A stretch of 64,000 bases of DNA from an uncultured Verrucomicrobiota bacterium (GCA_903876795.1 CAIRBK010000033.1:1-64000), one strand, 5' to 3'. Positions 27,829 to 36,073 are shown, counted from the stretch's first letter. Program-made: numbers and translations. The notes: generated by a model not told the origin, from the letters alone.

Positions 27829-28310
27829 TCAGCCGCATACTCCAGTCCGATCGCCGCGCGCCAACGGTTGAGCGTGGCGAGGTTTCCCATCGTGTCGTCC
27901 GTCGTCATCGCCGACAAGTCGCGCCACCCCGTGCGCAACGCCACCGCAAACGCATCGACCTCCAACGCATACAACGGCCCGGCCTCCACCGCGATCTCAT
28001 CGGGCCATTCGGCTCCCTCGCGAAACAGCCAAATCGACGGGCGCCGCGCCTTCTCGGTTCACCACCCACGGCGAGGGTACATGCACCCAGTCCCGCGTGG
28101 AATGGAGGCGCACCCTACGATCCTGGCGAGCCCCAGCCCGGCCGAGCTCTCCGGTACGCACAATCTCGACGAACTTCGCCGTCTGAGGATGGCGGCGATA
28201 CATAAACGCCTCCATCAAGACGACGTGGCTCGCCCGCGCTGCCGCCACCATGCGCGCCCTCGGCGCGGTTCATTCAAGCGTATTCTCGCAGAGGATATCC
28301 ATGAGATGGA
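27829..28310 (-). pseudogene. Decayed Gfo/Idh/MocA-family oxidoreductase
   Basis: Fragments of the NAD-dependent sugar oxidoreductase family are recognisable on the minus strand. ILCENTLE (normally LCEKPLA) is followed by an in-frame TGA at 28270-28272, then TAPRARMVAAARASHVVLMEAFMYR and HPQTAKFVEIVRTGELG, then a frameshift. The C-terminal part resumes in another frame: LYALEVDAFAVALRTG, DDTMGNLATLNRWRAAIGL. The N-terminal Rossmann part is missing; the next gene upstream begins only 50 bp away. The last part is in frame with the membrane protein at 27770 and has no stop between, so automatic annotation could fuse them. Confidence 0.75.
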
Positions 28311-28364
28311 ACCCCCGACGCGGCCCAAACCGGAGCCGCGTTCAGGAAAAAACGGGAGACGCGT

Positions 28365-28616
28365 TCACTTTTTTTTGCCGCCCGAGTCGCCGCCGCGAGC
28401 GCCGGATTTTCCACCCGAGTTGTGCAACAGCGTGCCCCCCACCACACCCACCGCGAACATCGCGAAATAGATGACGGCGGCGGAGTATCTCACGGGTTTT
28501 TCGGAGACCAATGAGAAGTGGAAGTCGATCCTGTGCGTATTCTCGATACTCACAAAAACGACGAGAAACAAGATGATCAAAAAGCCGATGGTTCGGAAAA
28601 AAGTCTGGGCATTCAT
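28365..28616 (-). CDS. LapA-like (DUF1049) small membrane protein
   Basis: 83 residues from the ATG at 28616 (MNAQTFFRTIGFLI). Two transmembrane helices (residues about 6-24 and 45-65) flank a short loop containing NTHRIDFHFSLVSEKPVRYS, the typical N/T-x(2)-V/I-x-F-x-F-S pattern of LapA/DUF1049 proteins; the C-terminus is a Gly/Lys-rich cytoplasmic tail. LapA-type proteins help assemble lipopolysaccharide or regulate LpxC in enterobacteria; whether that holds here is unknown. The gene diverges from the SpoU methyltransferase gene across a region with a perfect 24-bp inverted repeat. Longer upstream starts in frame lack similarity. Confidence 0.75.
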   Translation of the reverse strand: MNAQTFFRTIGFLIILFLVVFVSIENTHRIDFHFSLVSEKPVRYSAAVIYFAMFAVGVVGGTLLHNSGGKSGARGGDSGGKKK

Positions 28617-28721
28617 AGGAAAAAAGCGCGGCGCCAACCGCGCGGCAAAAACCGAATCGCACCCCGCCGCCCCCGACGCGAGGTCAAAAAAATCCAGCCC
28701 CAAACCACCGTCTCCCACCCG

Positions 28722-28801
28722 AACAACCACCCCATTGTGTTAGTTATTCCGAAGTCCCCGGTCGCCTATCCGGTTACAACTAACACAATGGGGTGGTTGT
28801 T
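28722..28801. repeat. Perfect 24-bp inverted repeat in a divergent promoter region
   Basis: The left arm is 28722-28745 and the right arm 28778-28801, perfect complements of each other over 24 bp with a 32-bp spacer. The shared inner word is AACTAACACAATGGG, which recurs at 29742-29756. It lies between the divergent LapA-like and SpoU genes, so it could be an operator or a hairpin-forming insertion scar. Confidence 0.85.
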
Positions 28802-28854
28802 GTCGGGGAGCGTTTGCTTTGCCTTCCCGGCAAGTCGGGGTTGTGTGGGGAGAC

Positions 28855-29586
28855 ATGTTGACGAAAGCCCAGATCTCCCGCCTGAGGTCGCTTCGAGAGA
28901 AAAAACCACGCGAGACCGCAGGCCTTTACGTCGTCGAAAACCCGAAAGTTGTCGGCGAACTGCTCGCGGCCGGCGTCGCCTTCGCCGAACTCTACGCCGC
29001 CTCAACCTGGGATGGGCCGGCTCGCTTCGCACGCACCCCGGTCTCGCCCGAGGAGATGGCGCGCATCAGCCACCTGCCCACCCCGTCCTCGGTCTTCGCC
29101 GTCGGGAAAATCAGCCGCCCCACCCTGCCGGCCGGCGGTCTCGCCCGCGGTCTCACCCTCGCCCTGGATGGCATCCAAGATCCGGGCAACGTCGGCACGC
29201 TCATCCGCGTGGCCGACTGGTTCGCGTTTGACCGGGTGGTGCTCTCGCCAGACTGCGCCGACCTGTTTTCCCAGAAAGTGATCAACGCCAGCATGGGATC
29301 CTTCGCCCGTGTCAAAATCCACACGGCCGACCTGCCGGAAACACTGGTCGCCGCCACCGTTCCCGTGCTCGGCTGCGACCTGGGCGGCGACGATGTCCAT
29401 AAGCTCCCGCCCCTCCGCGACGCCGTGGTGGTCATCGGCGGCGAAGGCCGCGGGCTCTCTCCCGGCGTGCGAGCTGCCGTGTCGCGCTTCGTGACCATTC
29501 CCAGATACGGCGGAGCCGAATCGCTCAACGCGGCCGTCGCCGCCGCCATCGTGTGCGACAATCTGAGGCGCGCCTTCCCTCGCTGA
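28855..29586 (+). CDS. SpoU-family RNA 2'-O-methyltransferase
   Basis: 243 residues from the ATG at 28855 (MLTKAQISRLRSL); an ATG at 28819 would add 12 residues overlapping the inverted-repeat region. SPOUT motifs are in order: motif 1 LDGIQDPGNVGTLIRVADWF (knot entry), motif 2 VVVIGGEGRGLS, motif 3 IPRYGGAESLNAAVAAAIV. These build the trefoil-knot SAM site, and the Arg and the Asn of motif 3 are the catalytic residues. The N-terminal 90 residues form the substrate-binding domain seen in TsnR/RlmB-like enzymes. It methylates ribose in rRNA or tRNA; the exact target is not evident. The gene is followed after 118 bp by the FMN reductase-like gene. Confidence 0.9.
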   Translation: MLTKAQISRLRSLREKKPRETAGLYVVENPKVVGELLAAGVAFAELYAASTWDGPARFARTPVSPEEMARISHLPTPSSVFAVGKISRPTLPAGGLARGLTLALDGIQDPGNVGTLIRVADWFAFDRVVLSPDCADLFSQKVINASMGSFARVKIHTADLPETLVAATVPVLGCDLGGDDVHKLPPLRDAVVVIGGEGRGLSPGVRAAVSRFVTIPRYGGAESLNAAVAAAIVCDNLRRAFPR

Positions 29587-29704
29587 AAACGCCTGCGGGC
29601 GGCCGTTCAATCGGTGCGCGCGCGAACGACCGAGGCCCGCTTTCCCCGTCCCCGTCCAAATTGAATCGTGTCCCCGCGTCAGTTTCTCCAGAGAACAACC
29701 CGCG

Positions 29705-30379
29705 ATGCACGCCCCACCCCCGCCCCCCTCTCCAACCGAACAACTAACACAATGGGTTAGTTATTCGCTCCAGAGCGCTCACGAACGGCGTCCGCGAGTG
29801 CTGCTGCTCAACACCGCGCTGGCCGGAGACGCCGGAAATACCGCCGCCGCTCTCGACCAAGTGGCCGAGTTGCTCGCGCCGCTTGCGGACGTTACCCGCC
29901 ACACGCTCGCGAACAGCCCGGGGTTCGCCGCCTCCCGCGACTCCTTGGCCGCAGCCGACGCCGTGGTGATCGGCACCGGCACGCACTGGGATTCGTGGAG
30001 CAGCCACCTCCAACGCTTCCTCGAGGAAGCCACGCCCGCCGAGGGCACCGCCTTGTGGCTCGGAAAACCCGTCGTCTGCGTCGTCACCGAGCACTCGGTC
30101 GGCGGCAAAGCCGTGCTGTCGAGGCTCCAGGGAGTCTTGGTCACGTTGGGCTGCATGCTGCCCCCGATGAGCGGCGTCGTGCTCTCGCAGGCCGCGCAAA
30201 TCGCCGCCGAGCATGACCCCGAGGCAGCTCGGGATTTTTGGTGCGCCGAAGACCTGGCGGTCGCCGCCCACAATCTCCTTGAGGCGGTCAACGGCACGCG
30301 CCTCTGGCATACCTGGCCGGTGGATCGCACAGGCTTTGACCGCCGGTGGTTTTGCCCCCAGCGTGGGTTTCTGAAATGA
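29705..30379 (+). CDS. NADPH-dependent FMN reductase / flavodoxin-like protein
   Basis: 224 residues. From residue 31 a flavodoxin-like fold begins: RVLLLNTALAGDAGNTAAAL, AADAVVIGTGTHWDSWSS and KPVVCVVTEHSVGGKAVLSRLQ are the FMN-binding loops (phosphate loop with the GNT motif; the G-T-x-H-W loop stacks the isoalloxazine). Such proteins reduce flavins, quinones or metals with NAD(P)H. The first 30 residues (Pro-rich, then TEQLTQWVSYS) overlap the third copy of the AACTAACACAATGGG word, so that word is translated or the true start is further in. The stop codon and last three residues come from the MITE-like repeat copy B, so the original C-terminus may differ. Confidence 0.75.
   Translation: MHAPPPPPSPTEQLTQWVSYSLQSAHERRPRVLLLNTALAGDAGNTAAALDQVAELLAPLADVTRHTLANSPGFAASRDSLAAADAVVIGTGTHWDSWSSHLQRFLEEATPAEGTALWLGKPVVCVVTEHSVGGKAVLSRLQGVLVTLGCMLPPMSGVVLSQAAQIAAEHDPEAARDFWCAEDLAVAAHNLLEAVNGTRLWHTWPVDRTGFDRRWFCPQRGFLK
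29742..29762. repeat. Third copy of the AACTAACACAATGGG word, forming a 7-bp inverted repeat
   Basis: AACTAAC (29742-29748) and GTTAGTT (29756-29762) are inverted around a 7-base spacer. The first 15 bases equal the right arm of the 24-bp inverted repeat at 28778-28792. Confidence 0.7.
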
Positions 30380-30535
30380 ATCGGGTCGGAGTGAAAGGAG
30401 AAGCGGGCTCGGCCAAGGCGACCGAGACGGAGGCGACCCGGCGGGTCGCGCCGTCGAGGGCAATGCCGGCCCAGCCGGCTTCAGCTCTCACTCGCAGAGT
30501 TCGACGGCCTGAGTTTCTTCAGAAAAACACCCTAC
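30362..30535 (-). repeat. Dispersed MITE-like repeat, copy B (full length, inverted)
   Basis: About 174 bp. Read on the minus strand it matches copy C along its length, beginning TAGGGTGTTTTTCTGA and ending near CAGAAACCCACGC. It overlaps the last codons of the FMN reductase gene. Confidence 0.85.
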
Positions 30536-30548
30536 ACCATTTCCTATC

Positions 30549-31031
30549 GTGAGCATCCTGAGCAAAACCCTCCTCGGCATGGCGATCATCGGGATCTCCA
30601 TGCAATTTCACCGCCCTGTCAAAAACCTCGGCCCCGGCGCTCCCGACGCGCGCGACCTCACCGCCCACCATCCGGCGCCTCCCGAGATCAAGACCCTTCT
30701 GGAGAACACCTGTTACGACTGCCACTCGAACACCACCCGTTACCCCTGGTATGCCGAAATCCAGCCGGTAGGCTGGTGGCTCGCGTGGCATGTGAACGAC
30801 GGCAAAAAACACCTCAATTTCTCCACGTTCGCCGACTACACCCCCAAGCGCGCCGCCCGCAAACTCGAAGAGTCCGCCGAGTTGATCCGCGAGGGCGAGA
30901 TGCCGCTCCCCTCCTATAAACTCGCGCACGCCGAGGCACGTCTCACGCCCGAGCAGACCCAACGGCTCGCAGACTGGTTTGCCGCCGTGCGCGCCCGCAT
31001 CATCGAAGCCGTCCCCGCGACCAGCCCATGA
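30549..31031 (+). CDS. Haem-binding cytochrome c-like protein (Haem_bd family)
   Basis: 160 residues. A short N-terminal hydrophobic segment (residues about 5-18) should export or anchor it. One haem c motif is present, CYDCHSN at residue about 55, in the context NTCYDCHSNTTRYPWYAEIQPVGWWLAWHV, which is diagnostic for the Haem_bd family: the conserved PWY and WHV segments follow the CXXCH. Members are small periplasmic haem proteins of unknown electron-transfer role. The ATG of the next gene overlaps the stop codon (ATGA at 31028-31031), so they are translationally coupled. The start is just after the MITE-like repeat copy B, which may supply promoter DNA. Confidence 0.88.
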   Translation: MSILSKTLLGMAIIGISMQFHRPVKNLGPGAPDARDLTAHHPAPPEIKTLLENTCYDCHSNTTRYPWYAEIQPVGWWLAWHVNDGKKHLNFSTFADYTPKRAARKLEESAELIREGEMPLPSYKLAHAEARLTPEQTQRLADWFAAVRARIIEAVPATSP

Positions 31032-31612
31032 CCGAGACGCCCCACGACCGCGCCCGCCGATTGATCGACGCGGCCCACGCGGCCGACCCCGCCCGCGCCG
31101 CCGACGGCCGACCCGCCGAACTCGTTTACGCCGACCGCGTGGAGACCTGGGTCGTGAAACTCGCGCCCGACGCCACGCCCATTCTGCGCCTCGCCGCACG
31201 CGGCCAGCACCTCGAACGCTGGCTCACGCCCCGCGCGACCTTCCCCGAGGGCAAGGCCGGTTATCTCGCGTGGCGCCGCTCGCTCTACGTGAAGCAGGCC
31301 GAACGCGCCCGCGAACTCCTGCTCGCCGCCGGCGTCGCCCCGGCAGAGGCCGCGGAGGCCGCAACATGGATCTCCAAATCCGGCCTCAAGACCAACCCAG
31401 GCACGCAGATCCTCGAAGACGCCGCCGTGCTCGTTTTCCTGGAAAACGAAATCGGCTCCTTCGCCGCCCAGCACGCGGAGTATCCCCGGGAGAAGTTCAT
31501 CGAAATCCTCCGCAAAACCTGGCGCAAACTCAGCCCCTCCGCCCAGCACGCCGCGCTCGGCCTCGATCTCCCCCCGGCCATCGCCGATCTGGTGCGCGCC
31601 GCACTGGCCTGA
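31028..31612 (+). CDS. DUF4202 family protein
   Basis: 194 residues. Family features are the Arg-rich segment RLAARGQHLERWLTPR, the motif FPEGKAGYLAWRRSLYVKQA and the later FLENEIGSF with a helical C-terminus; these match the DUF4202 family, whose biochemical function is not known. No signal peptide is present, so it is cytoplasmic. It overlaps the haem-binding gene by four bases (ATGA), an unusual partner for a cytoplasmic helical protein, and is followed after 167 bp by pdxH. The codon and base use is like that of the neighbours. Confidence 0.8.
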   Translation: MTETPHDRARRLIDAAHAADPARAADGRPAELVYADRVETWVVKLAPDATPILRLAARGQHLERWLTPRATFPEGKAGYLAWRRSLYVKQAERARELLLAAGVAPAEAAEAATWISKSGLKTNPGTQILEDAAVLVFLENEIGSFAAQHAEYPREKFIEILRKTWRKLSPSAQHAALGLDLPPAIADLVRAALA

Positions 31613-31779
31613 TTTTTTCGCTCGGAAACCAGCGGCCGCACCATCGGGGCCGCATCGGTCGCCCGCATCGTTGATCGCCTTCGGGACGGTGCGGCTAGGG
31701 CGGAACGGGGCGATTGGTGCGCGGCATTGGTCAAAAAATGCGCAGCGCGACGCGGCTCCATGCCCTACAATCTGTGCTC

Positions 31780-32355
31780 ATGAACAAGCCACTGGATACG
31801 TTCCTGTCATGGCTGGAGGACGCCAAGCGCCACGGCGTCCACGAGCCCAACGCCATGGCGCTCGGCACGGTGGACGCCGATGGGCGTCCGTCGGTGCGCA
31901 TGGTGCTCCTCAAGCACGCCGATGAAAACGGCTTCGTTTTCTACACCAACACCGAGAGCCCCAAGGCCGACGATCTCCGCCACCTCGCCTACGCCTCGCT
32001 GTGCTTTTACTGGAACCCGCCCGGCCGTCAGGTGCGCGTGACCGGCCGGGTCGAGCCGGTGACCGACGCGGAGGCCGACGCGTATTTCAACTCGCGCCCC
32101 TACCTGAGCCGCATCGGCGCCTGGGCCTCGAAACAATCCCAGCCGCTCGACGGCTACGCCGAGCTCGAACGCGCGGTCGCCGCCACCATGGTCAAGCACC
32201 CGCGCGGCCGCATGCCCCGCCCGCCCCACTGGAGCGGCTACCGGGTCGTGCCGGACAACATCGAGCTGTGGCAGGAACGCCCCTTCCGCCTGCACGAGCG
32301 CCTGGCCTACAAAAAGACCGTCAAGGGCTGGAGCGAACAGGCACTCTTCCCGTAA
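31780..32355 (+). CDS. pdxH: Pyridoxamine 5'-phosphate oxidase
   Basis: 191 residues from the ATG at 31780 ([16 protein letters not shown]). PdxH oxidises pyridoxine or pyridoxamine 5'-phosphate to pyridoxal phosphate with FMN and oxygen. Visible FMN- and substrate-binding motifs: [63 protein letters not shown] and, at the C-terminus, [28 protein letters not shown], all in the family order. The length is slightly shorter than E. coli PdxH (218), mainly at the N-terminus. The 167-bp gap before it is free of genes and likely holds its promoter. Confidence 0.95.
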   Translation: MNKPLDTFLSWLEDAKRHGVHEPNAMALGTVDADGRPSVRMVLLKHADENGFVFYTNTESPKADDLRHLAYASLCFYWNPPGRQVRVTGRVEPVTDAEADAYFNSRPYLSRIGAWASKQSQPLDGYAELERAVAATMVKHPRGRMPRPPHWSGYRVVPDNIELWQERPFRLHERLAYKKTVKGWSEQALFP

Positions 32356-32442
32356 CCCCCCGGCTTCCCCGGGGACAGGCGGATGTAAATTCCCGTTGGT
32401 CCGGCCGCCGGCCCGGGCGGCGGCGGCGTCATGCCACCGCCA

Positions 32443-32922
32443 TCACACCACGGGCCTGCGCCGGTAAAACAGCAGTCCCGGCAGCGCCAGGCCCACGGCG
32501 AGCGCCGACACGATGAAGAGGGCCTTCAGGCCGTTGGTGATCGCGGTGTTGAGCAGCTCCTCGGAGAACCCCCGCCGGTCGATCTCGATCACCGCCAGCA
32601 AGGCGGTGAACGCATAGACGCCGGGGATCATCGGGATCATGGCGGCCACCGTGAAGACCTTGGGATGGGCCCTCCAGCGACGCGCCCAATAAATACCGAG
32701 CAGGCTCACGGCGAAGGCGGCGATCAAGGTCGCCCACTCGATGGGCATGCCGACGGTCCTGTGCAGCGTGAGACGCAGGCCGTGGCCGAGGGCGCCGCCA
32801 AGCGCGCAATAGAGCAGCGCGCCCCTCGGCACGTTGAAAACCATGGCAAAGCCGACGGCGGGCACGGCCGCCAGTCCCATGTCCTGAAGGGTGAAGAGAA
32901 GCGTGCTCACAGCCATGTCCAT
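32443..32922 (-). CDS. YjjB / ThrE_2-type exporter subunit
   Basis: 159 residues with about five transmembrane helices; the motif VPRGALLYCALGGALGHGLRL and IPMIPGVYAFTAL mark the ThrE_2 (DUF3815) family, which is the second half of the threonine/serine exporter ThrE. In E. coli the homologous YjjB works with YjjP in succinate export, while in actinobacteria one ThrE polypeptide covers both parts. Here the two halves are separate genes, with a 16-bp overlap with the upstream half, so they surely act as one transporter. The substrate (amino acid or dicarboxylate) cannot be decided from sequence. Confidence 0.85.
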   Translation of the reverse strand: MDMAVSTLLFTLQDMGLAAVPAVGFAMVFNVPRGALLYCALGGALGHGLRLTLHRTVGMPIEWATLIAAFAVSLLGIYWARRWRAHPKVFTVAAMIPMIPGVYAFTALLAVIEIDRRGFSEELLNTAITNGLKALFIVSALAVGLALPGLLFYRRRPVV

Positions 32923-33716
32923 ACGTTCCAGACTGTCATTGAAAGCAGGATACCGCCGCAGCTCGCCAGGAGCAGCAGCACGGCCATGACGCCGCGCGAG
33001 ATGCCCGTGTTGATGTAGCCCTTGACCATGTCGGAGACGGCGTTGATCAGCGGGAACCCGGGCACGAAGAGCAACACGCAGGCGGACATGGCGATCTTGG
33101 GGTTGTCCACCCAGCCATGAAGCATGCCCTGCGCCGCGATTGAGGTGGCGATGAACGCGGCGACCGCAAAATTCACCAGCGGATTAAAATGGAAATGCGC
33201 CAGATACTGGCGCGCCTGCATCGCCACTGCGCTGGCCGCAAAGGTGAGCGCCGGCGTGGCGAAATCGCCCTCGATTCCCCTGGCCATAAGCGCCAGCCGC
33301 GCGAAACACGCGCATGACAGGCCGATCATCACGGACACCAGCCAGCGTTTGTAACGCAGGGGCTGGATGGCGTCCAGCCGCCGGGCGACGGCCGCGAGAT
33401 CGAGGTGCCTTTCTTCGGCGAGCAACATCGTGCGCTGCACCTCGGTGACCACGTGCATGTTGAGCCCGCGGTCGATGATGCGCAGCACGGTCGTGTGGGA
33501 GCGGCCCGACTGCACCGTGGTCACGGTAAGGCCGTTGGCCATCAGCGCGATCTCCACCTCGTCCGCGCCGAGGGCCAGGCCGAGTCGGCGCGCGACCGAT
33601 TCGGCCAGGGCGCTTTCGGCGCCGTGCTGCATGAGCATGCGGCTGGTCTGCGCACAAAGCCGGGTGATCTCCCGTTGCGCGTCTTCACGGTCCTGTCCTG
33701 CGTGAGTGGCCGTCAT
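32907..33716 (-). CDS. YjjP / ThrE_1-type exporter subunit
   Basis: 269 residues from the ATG at 33716 (MTATHAGQDRE); an ATG at 33782 would add 22 residues. The cytoplasmic N-terminal domain (about 110 residues; LCAQTSRMLMQHGAESALAES, then DEVEIALMANGLTVT and HTTVLRIIDRGLNMH) and a five-helix C-terminal membrane part (LLFVPGFPLINAVSDMVKGY) are those of the DUF1212/ThrE_1 family. Together with the overlapping downstream YjjB-like gene it should form a secondary exporter for threonine/serine or succinate-like compounds. It is separated by 101 bp from the NDH-2 gene on the same strand. Confidence 0.88.
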   Translation of the reverse strand: MTATHAGQDREDAQREITRLCAQTSRMLMQHGAESALAESVARRLGLALGADEVEIALMANGLTVTTVQSGRSHTTVLRIIDRGLNMHVVTEVQRTMLLAEERHLDLAAVARRLDAIQPLRYKRWLVSVMIGLSCACFARLALMARGIEGDFATPALTFAASAVAMQARQYLAHFHFNPLVNFAVAAFIATSIAAQGMLHGWVDNPKIAMSACVLLFVPGFPLINAVSDMVKGYINTGISRGVMAVLLLLASCGGILLSMTVWNVWTWL

Positions 33717-33817
33717 GTTGAAAACAGTGTATCCGGCGAACAACCGCCGGCCTTTGCAATTCTTGGCGAACAATGCGCACAAACGCAGGACAAAAAAACA
33801 CTACGGGCGCCAAAGTC

Positions 33818-35377
33818 TCAGCGGGCCGTGAGCCGCAGTTCTTTCTGGAGCAGCTCGTGGGCGCGGCCGCGGATGACCACGATATCGGCGCTCTCGGCGG
33901 CAAAGGCGCGGCTGCGCCAGCGGTTGTCCGCGCCCAGCTCGGCCTGGTCGATGATGGCCCCCGGGCCGAGCACGCGGTCGGGCTCGCCTTCGGCCCGCAA
34001 GGTCAGGCCGCCCTTTCTCAGGTAAAAAAAGGCCCGGCAGACCTCGCCGCGCTCGAATAGCAATTCGCCTTTTTCGAGGTGGATGGGGCGGATGATCTCG
34101 TCGGGCGGCGGCAGCAGCAGGCTGAGGTCGCGGGGGAATACCAGGTCGAAGGTCCAGTCGATCATCACGCGCAGCCGGCGAAGCACGCCGGGCAGCTTGG
34201 CCAGATAAACGGTGCGCCACATCCACCAGGCGAGAAAGCCGCTGAAGCGGAAACCGAGGACCTCGGCCACCGCCTCGCGTTCGCCGATGGTGGCGAGCTG
34301 GCCGAGGTAACGGTAGGTGAAGGGCCGCAGAGGGCGTCCCTGGAAAAAACGGTGGATATTTTGCGCGAGCTGCACGCCTTGCCTCAGCGCAAGTTGCGCG
34401 GTGGGCGGGGCGGTCTTGAGTTCGCCCCGGTCGTTCCAGGGCACGGCCGCGCAGTCGCCGATGGTCCAGAGGTGAGTCTGCCCGCGAGCGCGCAGCACGG
34501 GTTCTGCGGGCACGCGGCCCTTCTCGGTCTCGATGCCGAGCTGGCGGCAGAGGTCGAGCACGACGGGATTGGGGGCGTTGCCGATGGTGGAGATGATGGT
34601 GTGCGCCTCGACAAACGCGCCGGCGGCGAACAGGACCTTGCTCGCGGTGGCCTCGGCCACGCGGGTTTCGAGCCGCACCTCGATGCCGCGCTTTTGGAGG
34701 ACGCGGAGCGCGTGCTCGCCGAGCCTGGGGCCGATCTCGGCCAGCAGGCCGCCGTGCCCGTGGACCAGCACGACGCGGATGCGGGCGCCGCGCAGGTTGG
34801 CGTAGAATTTTTGCGAGCCCCGCAGAAAATCGTGCACCTGCCCGGCGGTCTCCACGCCGGTGTAGCCGCCACCGACCACGACAAACGTGAGCAGCCGCGC
34901 GCGCACTGCGGGGTCCTCGACGAGGTTGGCCTCCTCCAGGCGATTGATGAGCGTCGAGCGCAGGCGGAGCGCGTCGGCCACCGACTTCATGGGGCGGCCG
35001 TGGTCGGCCATGCCGGGCACGCGCGAGAGGTCGGTGACGCTGCCGAGGGCCAGCACGAGGTGGTCGAACGTAACCTGGTGATCGCGCGTAAACCGGCCTC
35101 CGTCGAGCGACAGGGTTTTGGCGGCCCAGTCGATGCGGCGGATGTGGCCCTGCAGCACGTCCACATGCCGGCAGAGCTGGCGGAGGGGATTGACCACGGC
35201 GGTGGGGCTGAGCGAGGAACCGGCGACCTCCGCCAGCATGGGCTGGAAGACGAGGACGTTGCGTTCGGCGATGAGCGCGACGCGTTTTTCACCGCCCCGA
35301 CCCAGGAGCCTCCCCAAGGTCTTCGCGCAGTAGGCGCCGGCGAAGCCGCCTCCGGCGATCACAACGTCGTAATGCAT
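33818..35377 (-). CDS. Type II NADH dehydrogenase fused to a cyclic-nucleotide-binding domain
   Basis: 519 residues from the ATG at 35377 (MHYDVVIAGGGFAGAYCAK); the frame extends upstream to 35452 without similarity. NDH-2 oxidises NADH and reduces quinone at the membrane surface without pumping protons. FAD-binding GGGFAG (residues about 8-13), the NADH-binding VVVGGGYTGVE (near residue 170), the ACG-type IGDCAAVPW and the C-terminal amphipathic membrane anchor (AWWMWRTVYLAKLPGVL) are all visible. Then, from about residue 425, a cyclic-nucleotide-binding-like beta roll follows: LEKGELLFERGEVCRAFFYL, GPGAIIDQAELG and FAAESADIVVI. Normal NDH-2 proteins are about 430 residues, so this is a fusion. 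Confidence 0.9.
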   Translation of the reverse strand: MHYDVVIAGGGFAGAYCAKTLGRLLGRGGEKRVALIAERNVLVFQPMLAEVAGSSLSPTAVVNPLRQLCRHVDVLQGHIRRIDWAAKTLSLDGGRFTRDHQVTFDHLVLALGSVTDLSRVPGMADHGRPMKSVADALRLRSTLINRLEEANLVEDPAVRARLLTFVVVGGGYTGVETAGQVHDFLRGSQKFYANLRGARIRVVLVHGHGGLLAEIGPRLGEHALRVLQKRGIEVRLETRVAEATASKVLFAAGAFVEAHTIISTIGNAPNPVVLDLCRQLGIETEKGRVPAEPVLRARGQTHLWTIGDCAAVPWNDRGELKTAPPTAQLALRQGVQLAQNIHRFFQGRPLRPFTYRYLGQLATIGEREAVAEVLGFRFSGFLAWWMWRTVYLAKLPGVLRRLRVMIDWTFDLVFPRDLSLLLPPPDEIIRPIHLEKGELLFERGEVCRAFFYLRKGGLTLRAEGEPDRVLGPGAIIDQAELGADNRWRSRAFAAESADIVVIRGRAHELLQKELRLTAR

Positions 35378-35500
35378 GAGGGCACTGGAATGCGTCCGCA
35401 TTTTTCCGCAAACGAAAAGGCCGGTTATCACGGCCGGCAACCGGGGTGACATTCGACGTTTTTCGCTGACACCGCGAATACGTCGAAGTTGGGATGAAGC

Positions 35501-36055
35501 ATGAGAGAAATCCTTCGCGTCCGGCCTCCCGAGACTTTTTCAACCGCACGGCTTGACGCGCGGCCTCCGCGAATCGCGGACGCGGAGCGGGTGTTTGCGA
35601 CTTATGCGCAGGACCCCGACGTGACGCGACACCTCTCCTGGCGGTCACACGCCGACATCGGTGTGACGCGGGATTTTTTGGGGTTATGCGAGACCGCCTG
35701 GACGCGCAACGAAGGGCACCTTCCGTGGCTGTTGTTCGAACGGCAAACCGGCGCGCTGGTGGGCTCGATCGGTGTTGCCATCGGCGGCTCCCAGGCGTGT
35801 TTCGGCTACCTGCTCGCGCGGGCGCACTGGAATCGGGGCTATGCGGCGGAGGCTCTGAAGGCGTTGGCGGACTGGTCGCTGGCGCAGCCGGAGATTTACC
35901 GCGCGTGGGCGTTTTGCGACGCGGAGAACCCGGCGTCCGCCCGAGTCATGGAAAAAGCGGGCATGACCCGCGAAGGCGTGCTGCGCCGTTGGCATGTGGC
36001 CCCGAACCTCGGCGCGGAACCGCGCGACTGCATCGTGTGCGCGAAGGTGAAATGA
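35501..36055 (+). CDS. GNAT-family (RimJ/RimL-type) N-acetyltransferase
   Basis: 184 residues. The Acetyltransf_3 pattern is clear: TARLDARPPRIADAERVFATYAQDPDVTRHL at the N-terminus, GSIGVAIGGSQACFGYLLAR, then the acetyl-CoA loop HWNRGYAAEALKAL and the C-terminal WAFCDAENPASARVMEKAGM with GVLRRW. Proteins of this type acetylate protein N-termini, amino acids or antibiotics; the substrate is not evident. It diverges from the NDH-2 gene (123 bp between) and converges on the PAS-SpoIIE gene, which ends only 19 bp away. Confidence 0.9.
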   Translation: MREILRVRPPETFSTARLDARPPRIADAERVFATYAQDPDVTRHLSWRSHADIGVTRDFLGLCETAWTRNEGHLPWLLFERQTGALVGSIGVAIGGSQACFGYLLARAHWNRGYAAEALKALADWSLAQPEIYRAWAFCDAENPASARVMEKAGMTREGVLRRWHVAPNLGAEPRDCIVCAKVK

Positions 36056-36073
36056 CAGGCAAAGCCCCTCCGC

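Noticed and set aside
26559-27989. 476-residue version of the membrane protein
   Set aside because: Its first 73 residues are the tail of the decayed oxidoreductase; the signal peptide starts at 27770.
32356-32380. GC hairpin after pdxH
   Set aside because: A CCCCGG/CCGGGG stem is present but no T tract follows, so it is not called a terminator.
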